The notes under the pieces are model-generated. The model did not search any database, was not told where the DNA came from, and was given only the letters and a program-made list of their open reading frames with translations. A DNA stretch of 64,000 nt from Pulveribacter suum (GTDB lineage: Bacteria > Pseudomonadota > Gammaproteobacteria > Burkholderiales > Burkholderiaceae_C): NCBI RefSeq assembly GCF_003013695.1, contig NZ_CP027792.1, positions 1,136,501 through 1,200,500 on the forward strand, written 5' to 3'. Positions 1-8,224 of this stretch are shown one piece after another. Positions within the stretch are counted from its first letter, which is position 1. Every line of letters begins with the position of its first letter. A program made the position numbers and the translations under genes.

Positions 1-1110
1 GGCCATGCCCAGCAGGGCGGCGGCCACGGGCGCCAGGTTGAACAGCAAACTGGCGCTGCTGCCGGCCGGCCACACCCAGGCGCCCGCCAGCTCCGCGTGC
101 AACGCGTGGGCCATCCACTCCACGCCGGGAATGCGCTCGCTGTGCAGGCCGGCCGGGGCAGCGAACAGGTCGCCCAGTCCCACGGCCGTGGCGCCCACCA
201 GCACCCACTTGCCCTGCAGGGCCTGCGGCGGCAGCCGGCCCTTGAGCACATCCACATAGGAATAGCGTACGAACGCCGGCGCCCCGCCAGTAAAGGTGAC
301 GGTGCGCGGCTGCAGGCTCTCCCAGGGGCCCTGCGCCGGGGCGGCATTGCCGCGGCAGGCCGGCCGCAGCTGGCCTGCGGCGCACAGCAGCGCCGTGCCG
401 ATGTGCGGCCAGGGGGCCTGGGCCGGGCCTTCCAGGGCGAACAGGCGGCGCGCCACGCCGTCTTCGTCCACGGCCACCTGCACGTGGCCCAGCTGGGCGG
501 CGGCGGCGCGCAGCTGGGGCAGGGGAGCGTCCACGCTGCTGGACGCCTGGCTGCCGCGCCGGGCCACGGGCAGCACCGTGCGGGCGGACTGGCGCAGGGC
601 CTGGGCCAGCAGCAGGTCGTCGCCGGGGTAGTCGGCATCGGGCTCGCCAAAGAGCACGTCCAGCGCCACGGCGCGCGGCTGCTGCGCACTGATCTGCGCC
701 AGCGCCTGGGCATGCAGGGCGCGGCGCCAGGGCCAGCGGCCGATGGCCTCGATGCTCTTGTCATCGATGGCGATGAGAACGATGTCGCTGCTGGCCGGCA
801 GGGCGCGGGCGCGCATGGCCAGGTCGTTGACCAGATGGTCCAGCCGGCGCAACGCGCCGCCGCTGCTCCACCAGCCGACCAGGGCCAGCAGGACGAGCGA
901 CAGCGCCAGCCATTCGCGCCGCAGAGCGTGGCGGCGACTGCCGCGCGGGTGTGCCGCCACAGTCTCGGGCGGCCTGCGTCGTTGCGGATCCTCGCGATCG
1001 TGCGCACTCTCGCTGCGGCTTGTGCCTCGCAGCCCATCGCGGTCCGCCTCCTGCGCCTCTTCAGGCGGCGCTCGCAGGCACGCTCTGAGGCCGGCACGCC
1101 GGCTGCCCAT
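1..1110 (-). CDS. CHASE2-domain membrane sensor, 3' end outside window
   Basis: Reading from an ATG at 1110 the frame stays open to the window edge, so only the N-terminal 370 residues are present. After about 65 charged residues there is one hydrophobic segment (around residues 68-84), followed by a long extracytoplasmic CHASE2 sensor domain. Typical pieces are visible: IVLIAIDDKSIEAIGRWPW, ALDVLFGEPD and, near the end, GKWVLVGATAVGLGDLFAAP with a following IPGVEW. The next transmembrane segments begin at the edge. In this family the missing C-terminus is usually a nucleotide cyclase, histidine kinase or phosphatase, so the output cannot be told here. The start lies 14 bases after the FecR gene stop, which suggests one operon with it and the response regulator. 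No clear ribosome site is seen. Confidence 0.8.
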   Translation of the reverse strand, partial: MGSRRAGLRACLRAPPEEAQEADRDGLRGTSRSESAHDREDPQRRRPPETVAAHPRGSRRHALRREWLALSLVLLALVGWWSSGGALRRLDHLVNDLAMRARALPASSDIVLIAIDDKSIEAIGRWPWRRALHAQALAQISAQQPRAVALDVLFGEPDADYPGDDLLLAQALRQSARTVLPVARRGSQASSSVDAPLPQLRAAAAQLGHVQVAVDEDGVARRLFALEGPAQAPWPHIGTALLCAAGQLRPACRGNAAPAQGPWESLQPRTVTFTGGAPAFVRYSYVDVLKGRLPPQALQGKWVLVGATAVGLGDLFAAPAGLHSERIPGVEWMAHALHAELAGAWVWPAGSSASLLFNLAPVAAALLGMA

Positions 1111-1124
1111 GGCGGCGGGGCCCG

Positions 1125-2807
1125 TCAGGGCGCCGACAGCGGGCGGCCGTCGGCGGAGTGGACGGGCAGGCCGCCGCCGCTTTGCACGGCCGGCGGCAGC
1201 ACGATCTGCCGCGGGGTCGAGAACGCGCTCTCCAGCCCCGATGCATCGCGTGTGCGGATGCGCACCAGGTAGCTGCCGGCTGCGAGCGCCGGCGCCGTCC
1301 AGGCGGGCTCGGCCAGCTCTTCGTCCACCAGCGGCTGATCAAAGCCGCGCGCATCACTTGCCACCTGCAGCCGAAAGCGCTGGCCCGGCGTGCCCGGCCA
1401 GCTCAGGCGCACGCTGGGCCCGCTGTCGCGGGCGGTGATGTGTTGGGCGCCCACGGCGGCGGGCAGCTCGGCCACGGCAAAGGGCTGGGCCGGGCTGAAC
1501 GGGCCCTGGTCCGGCGCGCCGCTGGCCAGCGCGCGCACGCTGGCGGCGCGCCACCGGTAGCTGCCGGCTGGTAGGGCAGGCAGAGGCAGCGCGCACTCGC
1601 CGGCGCGCGTTTCGTCCAGCAGGGGGGCGGCAAAGCCGGCGCCCCCCGCCACCTGGATGCGGTAGCGCGTGGCGCCCTGCACGGCCGTACAGCGCAGCGT
1701 GCCCTGGGCGCGTGCCAGCGTGGCGCCGTCCAGCGGCGCCTGGGCCAGCGGGGCGACCGGGTGGGCCTTCACGCGGATGGTGTGCTGCGCCTGCTGACCG
1801 GGCAGGCCGGCGGCGTCGATCGCGCGCACCGTCAGGTAGTACTCGCCATCTGCGACCGCGGGCAGGCGCACCTGCGGGCCGGCCGCAGTGGCGCTGCGCA
1901 CGACGGCGGCGGACTGCGCGTCGCGCGCCACCTGCACCTGGTAGGCCACGGCGCCCGGTACCGGCGGCAAGGCCAGGGTCAGAAAGTCGGCATCCTCCAG
2001 CGTGGCGGGCAGCTCCGCCAGGTCGGGCGCGGGCAGCAGCGGCGTGGGCGCGCCCACGGCGCCGGCGGCGCTCACCACCAGGCCGTGGCCCTGCTCGAGC
2101 CGCCGGGCGCCGGCGCCCGCGCGGTGGGCCGCCACATCCAGCGAGCCTTCGGTCACGGCGGCCAGGGTACGCCCGTCGGGCGCCAGCGCGACCACGAAGC
2201 GCGTGCCGCGCACGGCGGTGCTGGCCGTCGGAGTGCGAATCTCGAAGCGGCGCTGGCCCTGCGGCGGCTGCGGGGGCACGCTGGGCTCGACGCTGCCGCG
2301 CTCCAGCTGCAGCACCGACTGCGCATCGCCCGCGCGGCCGCGGCGGCGCAGCTGCTCGATCTGCACCTGCGAATCGGCCTGCACGCGCACCAGCGTGCCG
2401 TCGGCCAGCCGCACGGTGATGAAGGAATCGGCGCCGGCTTGCACGCGCGCGCCTTCGGCCAGGGCCTGGCCGGGCTGGGGCGCCCGGGGCGGGCCGCCGG
2501 GCAGTTGCACGTGGGCGTCGCCATGCACGAAGGCCACTTCGGCGCTGCCCGGGGGCAGCAGGTGCAGGGGGATGCGCAGCACCGAGCCGGGCTGCAGCCG
2601 GCGCGGGTCGGCCACGCGGTTTTCCTGCTGCAGGCCGGGCCACAGCCGGCCGTCGCCCAGGTAGTGGGCGGCCAGGGCCTGCAGCGTGTCGCCCGCCTGC
2701 ACGGCGTGCTCGATGGCGCCGCCCGGCTGGGCGGCGGCCGGAGCAGCCACGGCCAGCAGCAGCGCCCAGGGCAGAAGGCGGCGCAGCGCCGGCCTAAATG
2801 TCGTCAT
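1125..2807 (-). CDS. Secreted LysM-FecR domain protein
   Basis: 560-residue exported protein. A signal peptide (hydrophobic LLPWALLLAVAAPAAAQ) is followed by a LysM module at about residues 30-85 (AGDTLQALAAHYLGDGRLW), which binds peptidoglycan. A FecR-type beta domain follows at about 95-245 (ADGTLVRVQADSQVQ, TAVRGTRFVVAL), then several fibronectin-III-like repeats with the recurring pattern YRIQVA/YQVQVA...YYLTVRAID. The ATG at 2807 overlaps the last 14 bases of the response regulator gene; a longer start at 2894 would lack a signal peptide, so 2807 is preferred. LysM-FecR proteins beside CHASE2 proteins recur in Betaproteobacteria. A role in sensing the cell envelope is inference; no ligand can be read from the sequence. 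Confidence 0.85.
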   Translation of the reverse strand: MTTFRPALRRLLPWALLLAVAAPAAAQPGGAIEHAVQAGDTLQALAAHYLGDGRLWPGLQQENRVADPRRLQPGSVLRIPLHLLPPGSAEVAFVHGDAHVQLPGGPPRAPQPGQALAEGARVQAGADSFITVRLADGTLVRVQADSQVQIEQLRRRGRAGDAQSVLQLERGSVEPSVPPQPPQGQRRFEIRTPTASTAVRGTRFVVALAPDGRTLAAVTEGSLDVAAHRAGAGARRLEQGHGLVVSAAGAVGAPTPLLPAPDLAELPATLEDADFLTLALPPVPGAVAYQVQVARDAQSAAVVRSATAAGPQVRLPAVADGEYYLTVRAIDAAGLPGQQAQHTIRVKAHPVAPLAQAPLDGATLARAQGTLRCTAVQGATRYRIQVAGGAGFAAPLLDETRAGECALPLPALPAGSYRWRAASVRALASGAPDQGPFSPAQPFAVAELPAAVGAQHITARDSGPSVRLSWPGTPGQRFRLQVASDARGFDQPLVDEELAEPAWTAPALAAGSYLVRIRTRDASGLESAFSTPRQIVLPPAVQSGGGLPVHSADGRPLSAP

Positions 2808-3522
2808 GGGCAGGAATAGCCTCGTATTCGTCCAGAGGCTTGACGGCCTCGAAGCGGTAGCCCACTCCGTACACTGAGGTGATGGCGTAGCCACTGGCCG
2901 GGCGCAGGTCCAGCAGCGTGCGCAGGCGCGAGATGTGGGTGTCTAGTGAGCGCGAGATGACCTGGGCGCTGTGGCCCCAGATGGCCTCGCGCAAATGGTC
3001 GCGCGACAGCAGCCGGCCCAGGTTCTGAAACAGGTACAGCGCCAGCTCGTATTCGCGCGCCTTCAGCGCCATGGGCCGGCCGTCCATCAACAGCTGCTGC
3101 GTCTCGGGCAGGAAGCGGTAGCGGCCGAAATCCAGCGGCCCGCCCGCAGGCGCCGGCGGGTAGGCGCGGCGCAGCAGCGCGCCGACGCGCGCGCCCAGCT
3201 CGGCCACGCGCACGGGCTTGCCCATGAAATCGTCCGCGCCGCTGGCCAGGCCTTCGACGATGTCGGCCTCTTCCTGGCGGTTGGTGATGAAGAGGATGGG
3301 CAGCTGCAGGCCGAGCGGGTCGCGCACTTGGCGCACGATGTCCGGTCCGCTGGTGTCGGGCAGCTGCCAGTCCACGATCAGCAGGTCATAGGTCTCGCGG
3401 CGCAGCGACTTGAGCAGGGCCGCCCCGGTGGTGAAGGGGTGGCAGACATGGCCCATGGCGCCCAGCGCGTGGGTGAACAGCTCCAGCTGTAGCGTGTCGT
3501 CGTCCACTGCTGCGATGCGCAT
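2794..3522 (-). CDS. OmpR-family response regulator
   Basis: 242 residues. The receiver domain carries the acidic pocket DDD near residue 8, the phospho-acceptor D51 (LLIVDWQLPDTSG), T80 and K102 (FMGKP). The C-terminal half is an OmpR/PhoB winged helix (LKAREYELALYLFQNLGRL, DTHISRLRTLL, YGVGYRF). The start has a good ribosome site (AAAGGGAGC) about ten bases upstream. It is the first gene of an apparent operon with the LysM-FecR and CHASE2 genes. No dedicated histidine kinase lies next to it unless the truncated CHASE2 protein carries one. Targets are unknown. Confidence 0.9.
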   Translation of the reverse strand: MRIAAVDDDTLQLELFTHALGAMGHVCHPFTTGAALLKSLRRETYDLLIVDWQLPDTSGPDIVRQVRDPLGLQLPILFITNRQEEADIVEGLASGADDFMGKPVRVAELGARVGALLRRAYPPAPAGGPLDFGRYRFLPETQQLLMDGRPMALKAREYELALYLFQNLGRLLSRDHLREAIWGHSAQVISRSLDTHISRLRTLLDLRPASGYAITSVYGVGYRFEAVKPLDEYEAIPAHDDI

Positions 3523-3541
3523 GCCTGTGCTCCCTTTCGTC

Positions 3542-3606
3542 TTTTCAGTGTTTTTTGCCTCTAGCCCTTGCCAGTCAAGCGCAAGTGGCTACTGTTTTGA
3601 TAGTAA
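3542..3606 (-). repeat. Dispersed repeat copy 1
   Basis: Divergent copy of the window-wide repeat, read on the minus strand, between the response regulator and trpS. It shares GCTTG..., AAGGG, GAGGC and a final CTTGAAA-like end with the copy at 33706. The sequence CTACTGTTTTGATAG at its right edge recurs at the start of lolA. Confidence 0.6.
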
Positions 3607-4914
3607 TCAAGCGTCTCGGGCCGCGGCCAGGGCCTGCAGCGCGGCAGCCGCCTCGCCGTCTTGCACGCCCTCCACCGGGGCCAGCTGGCCCGCCAGCTGC
3701 GCCAGTGCGTCGGGCTCGGCCTGCAGCCGGGCAATGGCCTGGCCGGCCTCGCGCGGGGCTTCGAAGCCGGTGCTTTGCAGCAGCACGCGGCCGTCGGCGG
3801 CCACCAGCTTGAAGTAAAAGCGCCCGTCCTTCTCGCGGTATTGCTTGAAGGTGGGCAGGGCCGCGGCGGTGGGCCGCGCCGTGGGCAGGGGGGTGGCGAC
3901 GGCCGCGCTCAAGGGGCGCAGGCCCACGGCGGCGCGCAGGCGCTGCAACAAGGGCCGGGCCTGGGCGCGGGCGCGCTCGGCACCGCGTTGCAGCACCGCC
4001 TCCACCTTCTCGGGGTGGGCCATCAGGTCGTCGTAGCGCGCGCGCATGGGCGCGATCTCGCGGTCGATGCGCTCGAACAGCTGCTGCTTGGCGTCGCCCC
4101 AGGCGATGCCGCCCTCGAAGGCGCGGCGCATGGCGGCGGTCTCTTCGGGCGTGGCGAAGGCCTGGTAGAGCTGGAACAGGGCCGAGCCCTGCACCTCCTT
4201 GGGTTCGCCCGGCGCGCGCGAGTCGGTGACGATGGACATCACCAGCTTTTTGAGCTGCTCGCGCGGGGCGAACAGCGGAATGGTGTTGTCATAGCTCTTG
4301 CTCATCTTGCGCCCGTCCAGGCCGGCGAGCGTGGCAACGCTGTCTTCGATGGCGGCCTCGGGCAGCGTGAAGTGGCAGCCATACAGGTGGTTGAAGCTGG
4401 CGGCCATGTCGCGCGCCATCTCGATGTGCTGCACCTGGTCGCGGCCCACGGGCACTTGGTGGGCGTTGAACATCAGGATGTCGGCGGCCATCAGCACCGG
4501 GTACATGAACAGGCCGGCGCTCACCCCTTCGTCGCCATCGCGTCCGCCCTCCTGGTTTTTGTCCTGCGCGGCCTTGTAGGCGTGGGCGCGGTTGAGCAGG
4601 CCCTTGCCGGTCACGCAGGTCAGCAGCCAGTGCAGCTCGGGGATCTCGGGCACGTCGGACTGGCGGTAGAAGGTGACGTGCTCCGGGTCCAGCCCGGCGG
4701 CCAGCCAGCTGGCGGCAATCGCCAGCGTGGAGCGGTTCACGCGCTCGGGCTCCTGGCACTTGATGAGGGCGTGGTAATCGGCCAGGAAGTAGTAGCTCTG
4801 CACCCCGGCGTTGCGGCTGGCGGCCACGGACGGGCGGATGGAGCCGACGAAGTTGCCCAGGTGGGGGGTGCCCGAGGGGGTGATGCCGGTGAGAAATCGC
4901 GTGGGTTCTTGCAT
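3607..4914 (-). CDS. trpS: Tryptophanyl-tRNA synthetase with C-terminal extension
   Basis: Charges tRNA-Trp with tryptophan in the cytoplasm (class Ic aminoacyl-tRNA synthetase). The HIGH-type motif is TPSGTPHLGN at residues 12-21 and the KMSKS loop (GRKMSKSYDN) is near residue 205. The protein is 435 residues, about 100 longer than the common form of about 335. The extra C-terminal part holds a glycine-containing segment (FKQYREKDGRFYFKLVAADG, near 355-375) that resembles a small DUF1508-like beta domain. Such extensions occur in beta-proteobacterial TrpS, but their role is not known to me. The start is 23 bases after the stop of the M50 protease, so the two are probably cotranscribed. Confidence 0.96.
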   Translation of the reverse strand: MQEPTRFLTGITPSGTPHLGNFVGSIRPSVAASRNAGVQSYYFLADYHALIKCQEPERVNRSTLAIAASWLAAGLDPEHVTFYRQSDVPEIPELHWLLTCVTGKGLLNRAHAYKAAQDKNQEGGRDGDEGVSAGLFMYPVLMAADILMFNAHQVPVGRDQVQHIEMARDMAASFNHLYGCHFTLPEAAIEDSVATLAGLDGRKMSKSYDNTIPLFAPREQLKKLVMSIVTDSRAPGEPKEVQGSALFQLYQAFATPEETAAMRRAFEGGIAWGDAKQQLFERIDREIAPMRARYDDLMAHPEKVEAVLQRGAERARAQARPLLQRLRAAVGLRPLSAAVATPLPTARPTAAALPTFKQYREKDGRFYFKLVAADGRVLLQSTGFEAPREAGQAIARLQAEPDALAQLAGQLAPVEGVQDGEAAAALQALAAARDA

Positions 4915-4937
4915 GGGTCAGGGAAGGGGCAGAGAGG

Positions 4938-5624
4938 TCAGCGCAGCAGCGCGACGAAAGGGGTCATGAGCAGGTTGATGGCTTCGTAGCCCAGGCTCAT
5001 CAACGGGCGCAGCCACAGCGAGCCCACCACGCCGGCCAGCACCAGCGCCAGCACGATGAAGAAGCCGTAGGGCTCGATGCGCGACAGCCACAGGGCCTGG
5101 CGCACCGGCAGCAGGCCCGCCAGCACCCGCCCGCCATCCAGCGGCGGCAGCGGAAACAGGTTGAAGGCCCACATGACCAGATTCACCAGGATGCCGGCGC
5201 GCGCCATCTGCACGAAGAAGGGCTCGGCCACGTCCAGCGCCACCAGCACGATCAGCAGCAGCGCCCAGAGCACCGCCTGCACGAAATTGGACGCCGGCCC
5301 GGCCAGCGCCACCCAGACCATGTCGCGCTTCGGATGCCTGAGGTTGCCAAAGTTCACCGGCACCGGCTTGGCGTAGCCGAAGACGAACGCGCCCGAGGTG
5401 GAAAAGTACAGCAGCAGCGGCATCAATATGGTGCCGATGGGGTCGATGTGCTTGAGCGGGTTGAGCGTCATGCGCCCGAGCATGTAGGCCGTGTTGTCGC
5501 CAAAGTGGCGCGCCACGTAGCCGTGTGCGGCTTCGTGCACCGTGATGGAAAACAGCACAGGCAGGGCGTAGATGAGCAGGGTCTGGAGGGTGTCGGAGGA
5601 GGGCACTCGCCAATTGTCGCGCAT
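4938..5624 (-). CDS. Site-2 protease family (M50) integral membrane metalloprotease
   Basis: 228 residues, mostly hydrophobic, with about six membrane segments. The zinc site is TVHEAAHGY (H30, E31, H34 counting from the chosen ATG), and the third ligand is in PLPPLDGGRVL. This is the short, PDZ-less S2P group (YwhC/Rip3-like) common in proteobacteria, so the substrate is unknown. The start is uncertain: an in-frame ATG at 5654 would add ten residues with no hydrophobic character. It is probably first in an operon with trpS, and transcribed divergently from the nor operon, whose first gene begins about 140 bases away. Confidence 0.9.
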   Translation of the reverse strand: MRDNWRVPSSDTLQTLLIYALPVLFSITVHEAAHGYVARHFGDNTAYMLGRMTLNPLKHIDPIGTILMPLLLYFSTSGAFVFGYAKPVPVNFGNLRHPKRDMVWVALAGPASNFVQAVLWALLLIVLVALDVAEPFFVQMARAGILVNLVMWAFNLFPLPPLDGGRVLAGLLPVRQALWLSRIEPYGFFIVLALVLAGVVGSLWLRPLMSLGYEAINLLMTPFVALLR

Positions 5625-5659
5625 GGCGCCTGTGGGTCCTGTCCCACAGCGCATGGGCG

Positions 5660-5672
5660 CTTGTCCGACAAG
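5660..5672. promoter_or_regulatory. Candidate operator palindrome upstream of the nor operon
   Basis: CTTGTCCGACAAG is a 6-1-6 inverted repeat in the intergenic region between the M50 protease and the nor genes. It is not a canonical FNR/Dnr box (TTGAT-N4-ATCAA), and I found no such box here. A nitric-oxide-responsive regulator site is possible but unproven. Confidence 0.3.
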
Positions 5673-5709
5673 GCGGGCGCGAGGTCAAGGCCAACAATCG
5701 ACCGCAATA

Positions 5710-5730
5710 CCCGGCGTGCAATGCGCCGGG
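5710..5730 (+). other. Hairpin in the nor leader
   Basis: CCCGGCG and CGCCGGG form a seven-base stem around a seven-base loop, 37 bases before the first start codon of the nor operon. There is no T-tract, so it is not a terminator. It may be a leader structure or part of an operator. Confidence 0.35.
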
Positions 5731-5766
5731 GCCGCCAAGAACAACAGACAACAGGAGAGACTCCCC

Positions 5767-5886
5767 ATGCATGCCTGGTTTGCCCCCGTGAAGATTTTCG
5801 CGCTCGTCATCGTGCTGCTGATGCTGGTGGCCATGGTCTATGCGGGCACCATGGCCATCACCTACTGGTCCGGCATCGGCGTCTGA
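5767..5886 (+). CDS. 39-residue single-span membrane peptide heading the nor operon
   Basis: Small ORF that starts MHAWFAPVKIF and then runs as one hydrophobic helix (ALVIVLLMLVAMVYAGTMA) to YWSGIGV. A strong ribosome site, AGGAGA, sits nine bases upstream, and the stop lies 33 bases before norC, so it is very likely translated as the first gene of the nor operon. A membrane span fits an accessory or stabilising subunit of the nitric oxide reductase complex; a small third subunit (NorH) is known in Thermus. I cannot show homology to it. It could also act as a leader peptide. No heme motif or cysteine is present. Confidence 0.65.
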   Translation: MHAWFAPVKIFALVIVLLMLVAMVYAGTMAITYWSGIGV

Positions 5887-5919
5887 CGCCGTCCACGCAA
5901 ACACCCCACGAGGCCCGCC

Positions 5920-6792
5920 ATGAACAAGCGCCAGACCCGCCTTTTCGCCATCGTCGCCACCGCCCTGTCGGCGGCGGTTTTTCTCGGGCTCACCTTCGAC
6001 AGCCACCGGCAGTTCGACAAGCTGACGAACGCCGAGTCCATCACGCCCGCCGTCACGCACGGCAAGAACGTCTGGCACAAGAACAACTGCATCAACTGCC
6101 ACACCATCTTCGGCGAAGGCGCCTACTACGCGCCCGACCTCACCAAGATCAGCAAGCTGCGCGGCGAGGCCTATCTGAAGGCCTACATGAAGGACCCTTC
6201 CAAGTTCTACGACGAGCAGCGCCACCGCCGCCTGATGCCCAAGCAGGACCTGAGCGACGAGGACATCGCGGGCCTGATCGCCTTCTTCGACTGGGTCAGC
6301 AACGTGGACAACCAGGGCTGGCCACCGCGGCCCATCCTGGTCACGGGTGCTGCCATGCCGGGCATGGACCGCACGCTGGAGCAGCAAACCAGCGGGGCCA
6401 AGGTCGAGCGCGGCGGCATCGACGCGCCCCCGGGCGCGCGGCCCCTGGCCGGCGATGAAAACCCCATCGCGCTGGGCGAGCGGGTGTTCCGCACGGCCAC
6501 GCCAGCCTGCACAGCCTGCCACTCCACCGCGCCGGGCGTGAACATGGCCGGGCCGTCTCTGGCGGGCGTCAAGGGCCGCACCGAGGCGCTGCTGGCCTCG
6601 GCCGATTACAAGGGCAAGGCCAAGGACGTGGCCGGCTACCTGCACGAGTCCGTCGTGGAGCCCAGCGCGCATCTGGTGCCCGGCCCGATGTACTCGGCCG
6701 ATGGCACCTCGTTCATGCCCACCACCTATGGCAAGGACCTCACGCCCGAGCAGATCGACCAGCTCGTGGCCTACCTGATGTCCCTGAAATAA
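5920..6792 (+). CDS. norC: Nitric oxide reductase cytochrome c subunit, two-haem form
   Basis: Electron-entry subunit of cytochrome-c-dependent nitric oxide reductase, anchored in the membrane with its haem in the periplasm. The N-terminal helix (residues 8-25) is an uncleaved anchor. The usual NorC domain has the haem c motif CINCH at 57-61 and the axial Met in RRLMP (M106). Unusually, the protein continues to 290 residues, against about 150 for standard NorC, and carries a second cytochrome c domain with CTACH at 197-201 and a possible axial Met in SFMPTTY (M266). A loosely structured linker (about 135-180) joins them. norB follows after 54 bases. The extra domain probably widens or lengthens the electron-entry wire; this is inference. 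Confidence 0.9.
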   Translation: MNKRQTRLFAIVATALSAAVFLGLTFDSHRQFDKLTNAESITPAVTHGKNVWHKNNCINCHTIFGEGAYYAPDLTKISKLRGEAYLKAYMKDPSKFYDEQRHRRLMPKQDLSDEDIAGLIAFFDWVSNVDNQGWPPRPILVTGAAMPGMDRTLEQQTSGAKVERGGIDAPPGARPLAGDENPIALGERVFRTATPACTACHSTAPGVNMAGPSLAGVKGRTEALLASADYKGKAKDVAGYLHESVVEPSAHLVPGPMYSADGTSFMPTTYGKDLTPEQIDQLVAYLMSLK

Positions 6793-6846
6793 ACAGGCTG
6801 ACAACGCCATTCACGCCCAACGCCCTGGTCTTCGCCGGAGTTCGCC

Positions 6847-8220
6847 ATGAGATACAAATCCCAATCCGTCGCCTACTGGTATTTCGCCGTGGCCGTCGCC
6901 CTGTTCGGCCTGCAGATCGTCTTTGGCCTGCTGTCGGCCACCAAGTACCTGGGTCCCGACCCCCTGCTGTACATCCTGCCGTTCGACGTGACCAAGGTCA
7001 TCCACACCAACGTGCTGATCGTGTGGGTCATCTGCGGCTTCATGGGCGCCACCTACTGGATGGTGCCGGACGAGTCGCGCACCGAGCTCTACAGCGTCAA
7101 GCTGGCCTATATCCAGCTGGTGCTGTGGGTGGTCATGGGCGTGGCCACCGTGGTGGGCTATCTGTTTCGCTACGGCACGGGCAACAAGCTGCTGGAGCAG
7201 CCCCTGCCATCCAAGCTGGCCATCGTGGTGGCCATGGCGATATTTCTCTACAACATCGGCATGACGATCAAGAAGTCCGGCCGCTTCACCACGCCCGAGG
7301 GCGTGCTGCTGGGCGGCCTGGGGCTGGCGGCATTGCTGTACGTGCCGGCGCTGCTGGAGTACCACAACTACACCGTCTCCATCTACTACCGCTGGTGGAC
7401 CATCCACCTGTGGGTGGAGGGTGTGTGGGAGATGATCCAGGGCGGCTTCCTGGCCTACCTGCTGATCCGGCTGTCCGGTGCCGACCGCGAGGTCATGGAA
7501 AAGTGGCTGTACGTCATCGTCGGCCTGGTGTTCATCGCCGGCATCCTGGGCACGGCGCACCATTACTACTGGGTGGGCGTGCCGGCGTACTGGCTGCCGA
7601 TCGGCGGGGCTTTCAGCGCGCTGGAGCCGGTGGCCCTGGTCGGCATGGCCATGTACGCCTACTACGCCATGCGCCGCACGGGTCTGGCACACCCCAACAA
7701 GCTGGCCCTGCACTGGACGGTGGGCAGCGCCGTCTTCACGCTCTTCGGTGCCGGCCTGCTGGGCTTGGCGCACACCTTCCCCAGCGTGAACAAGTGGACG
7801 CACGGTACCTTGATCACTGCGATGCACGGCCACGCCGCCTTCTATGGCGCCTACGCCATGATCGTCATGGCCATGATCACCTACGCGCTGCCCTCCTTCA
7901 CGCGCCGGCCCGAAGAAGGCTCGGCCATGGGCTACACCGCCTTCTGGATGCAGCTGGCCGGCATGTTCGGCATGACGCTGTCGTTCGCCACCGCCGGCAT
8001 CGGGCAGGTGTACCTGGAGCGCATCATGGGCATGGGCTACCTGGACGCGCAGCTCAAGATCCAGGTGCACTTCGTGATGCTCATCATCACCGCCTCCATC
8101 TTCGCCATTGGCGTGGCGCTGTTCATCATCGACTTCTTCCGCTACCCGCTGCGCATGGAAGTGCGCGAAGGTGACCCGGTCGTGCCGCCTGCGGCGCCGG
8201 CGCGAGCAGCGGTGGTCTGA
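6847..8220 (+). CDS. norB: Nitric oxide reductase catalytic subunit
   Basis: Reduces two NO to N2O at a haem b3/non-haem iron centre in the inner membrane. 457 residues, twelve predicted helices, of haem-copper oxidase fold. Expected ligands are visible: H53 (low-spin haem, VIHTN), H187 with E191 and E194 (IHLWVEGVWE, FeB site), H238 and H239 (AHHYYW, FeB site), and H327 and H329 (MHGHAAFYG, haem b3 and low-spin haem). Length and ligands match cNOR rather than the longer, quinol-dependent qNorB. It sits between norC and norQ with tight spacing, so it belongs to one operon. Confidence 0.97.
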   Translation: MRYKSQSVAYWYFAVAVALFGLQIVFGLLSATKYLGPDPLLYILPFDVTKVIHTNVLIVWVICGFMGATYWMVPDESRTELYSVKLAYIQLVLWVVMGVATVVGYLFRYGTGNKLLEQPLPSKLAIVVAMAIFLYNIGMTIKKSGRFTTPEGVLLGGLGLAALLYVPALLEYHNYTVSIYYRWWTIHLWVEGVWEMIQGGFLAYLLIRLSGADREVMEKWLYVIVGLVFIAGILGTAHHYYWVGVPAYWLPIGGAFSALEPVALVGMAMYAYYAMRRTGLAHPNKLALHWTVGSAVFTLFGAGLLGLAHTFPSVNKWTHGTLITAMHGHAAFYGAYAMIVMAMITYALPSFTRRPEEGSAMGYTAFWMQLAGMFGMTLSFATAGIGQVYLERIMGMGYLDAQLKIQVHFVMLIITASIFAIGVALFIIDFFRYPLRMEVREGDPVVPPAAPARAAVV

Positions 8221-8224
8221 CGGC

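Noticed and set aside
4918..6810. 630-residue minus-strand frame over norC and the M50 protease
   Set aside because: It runs antisense to norC and out of frame over the M50 gene.
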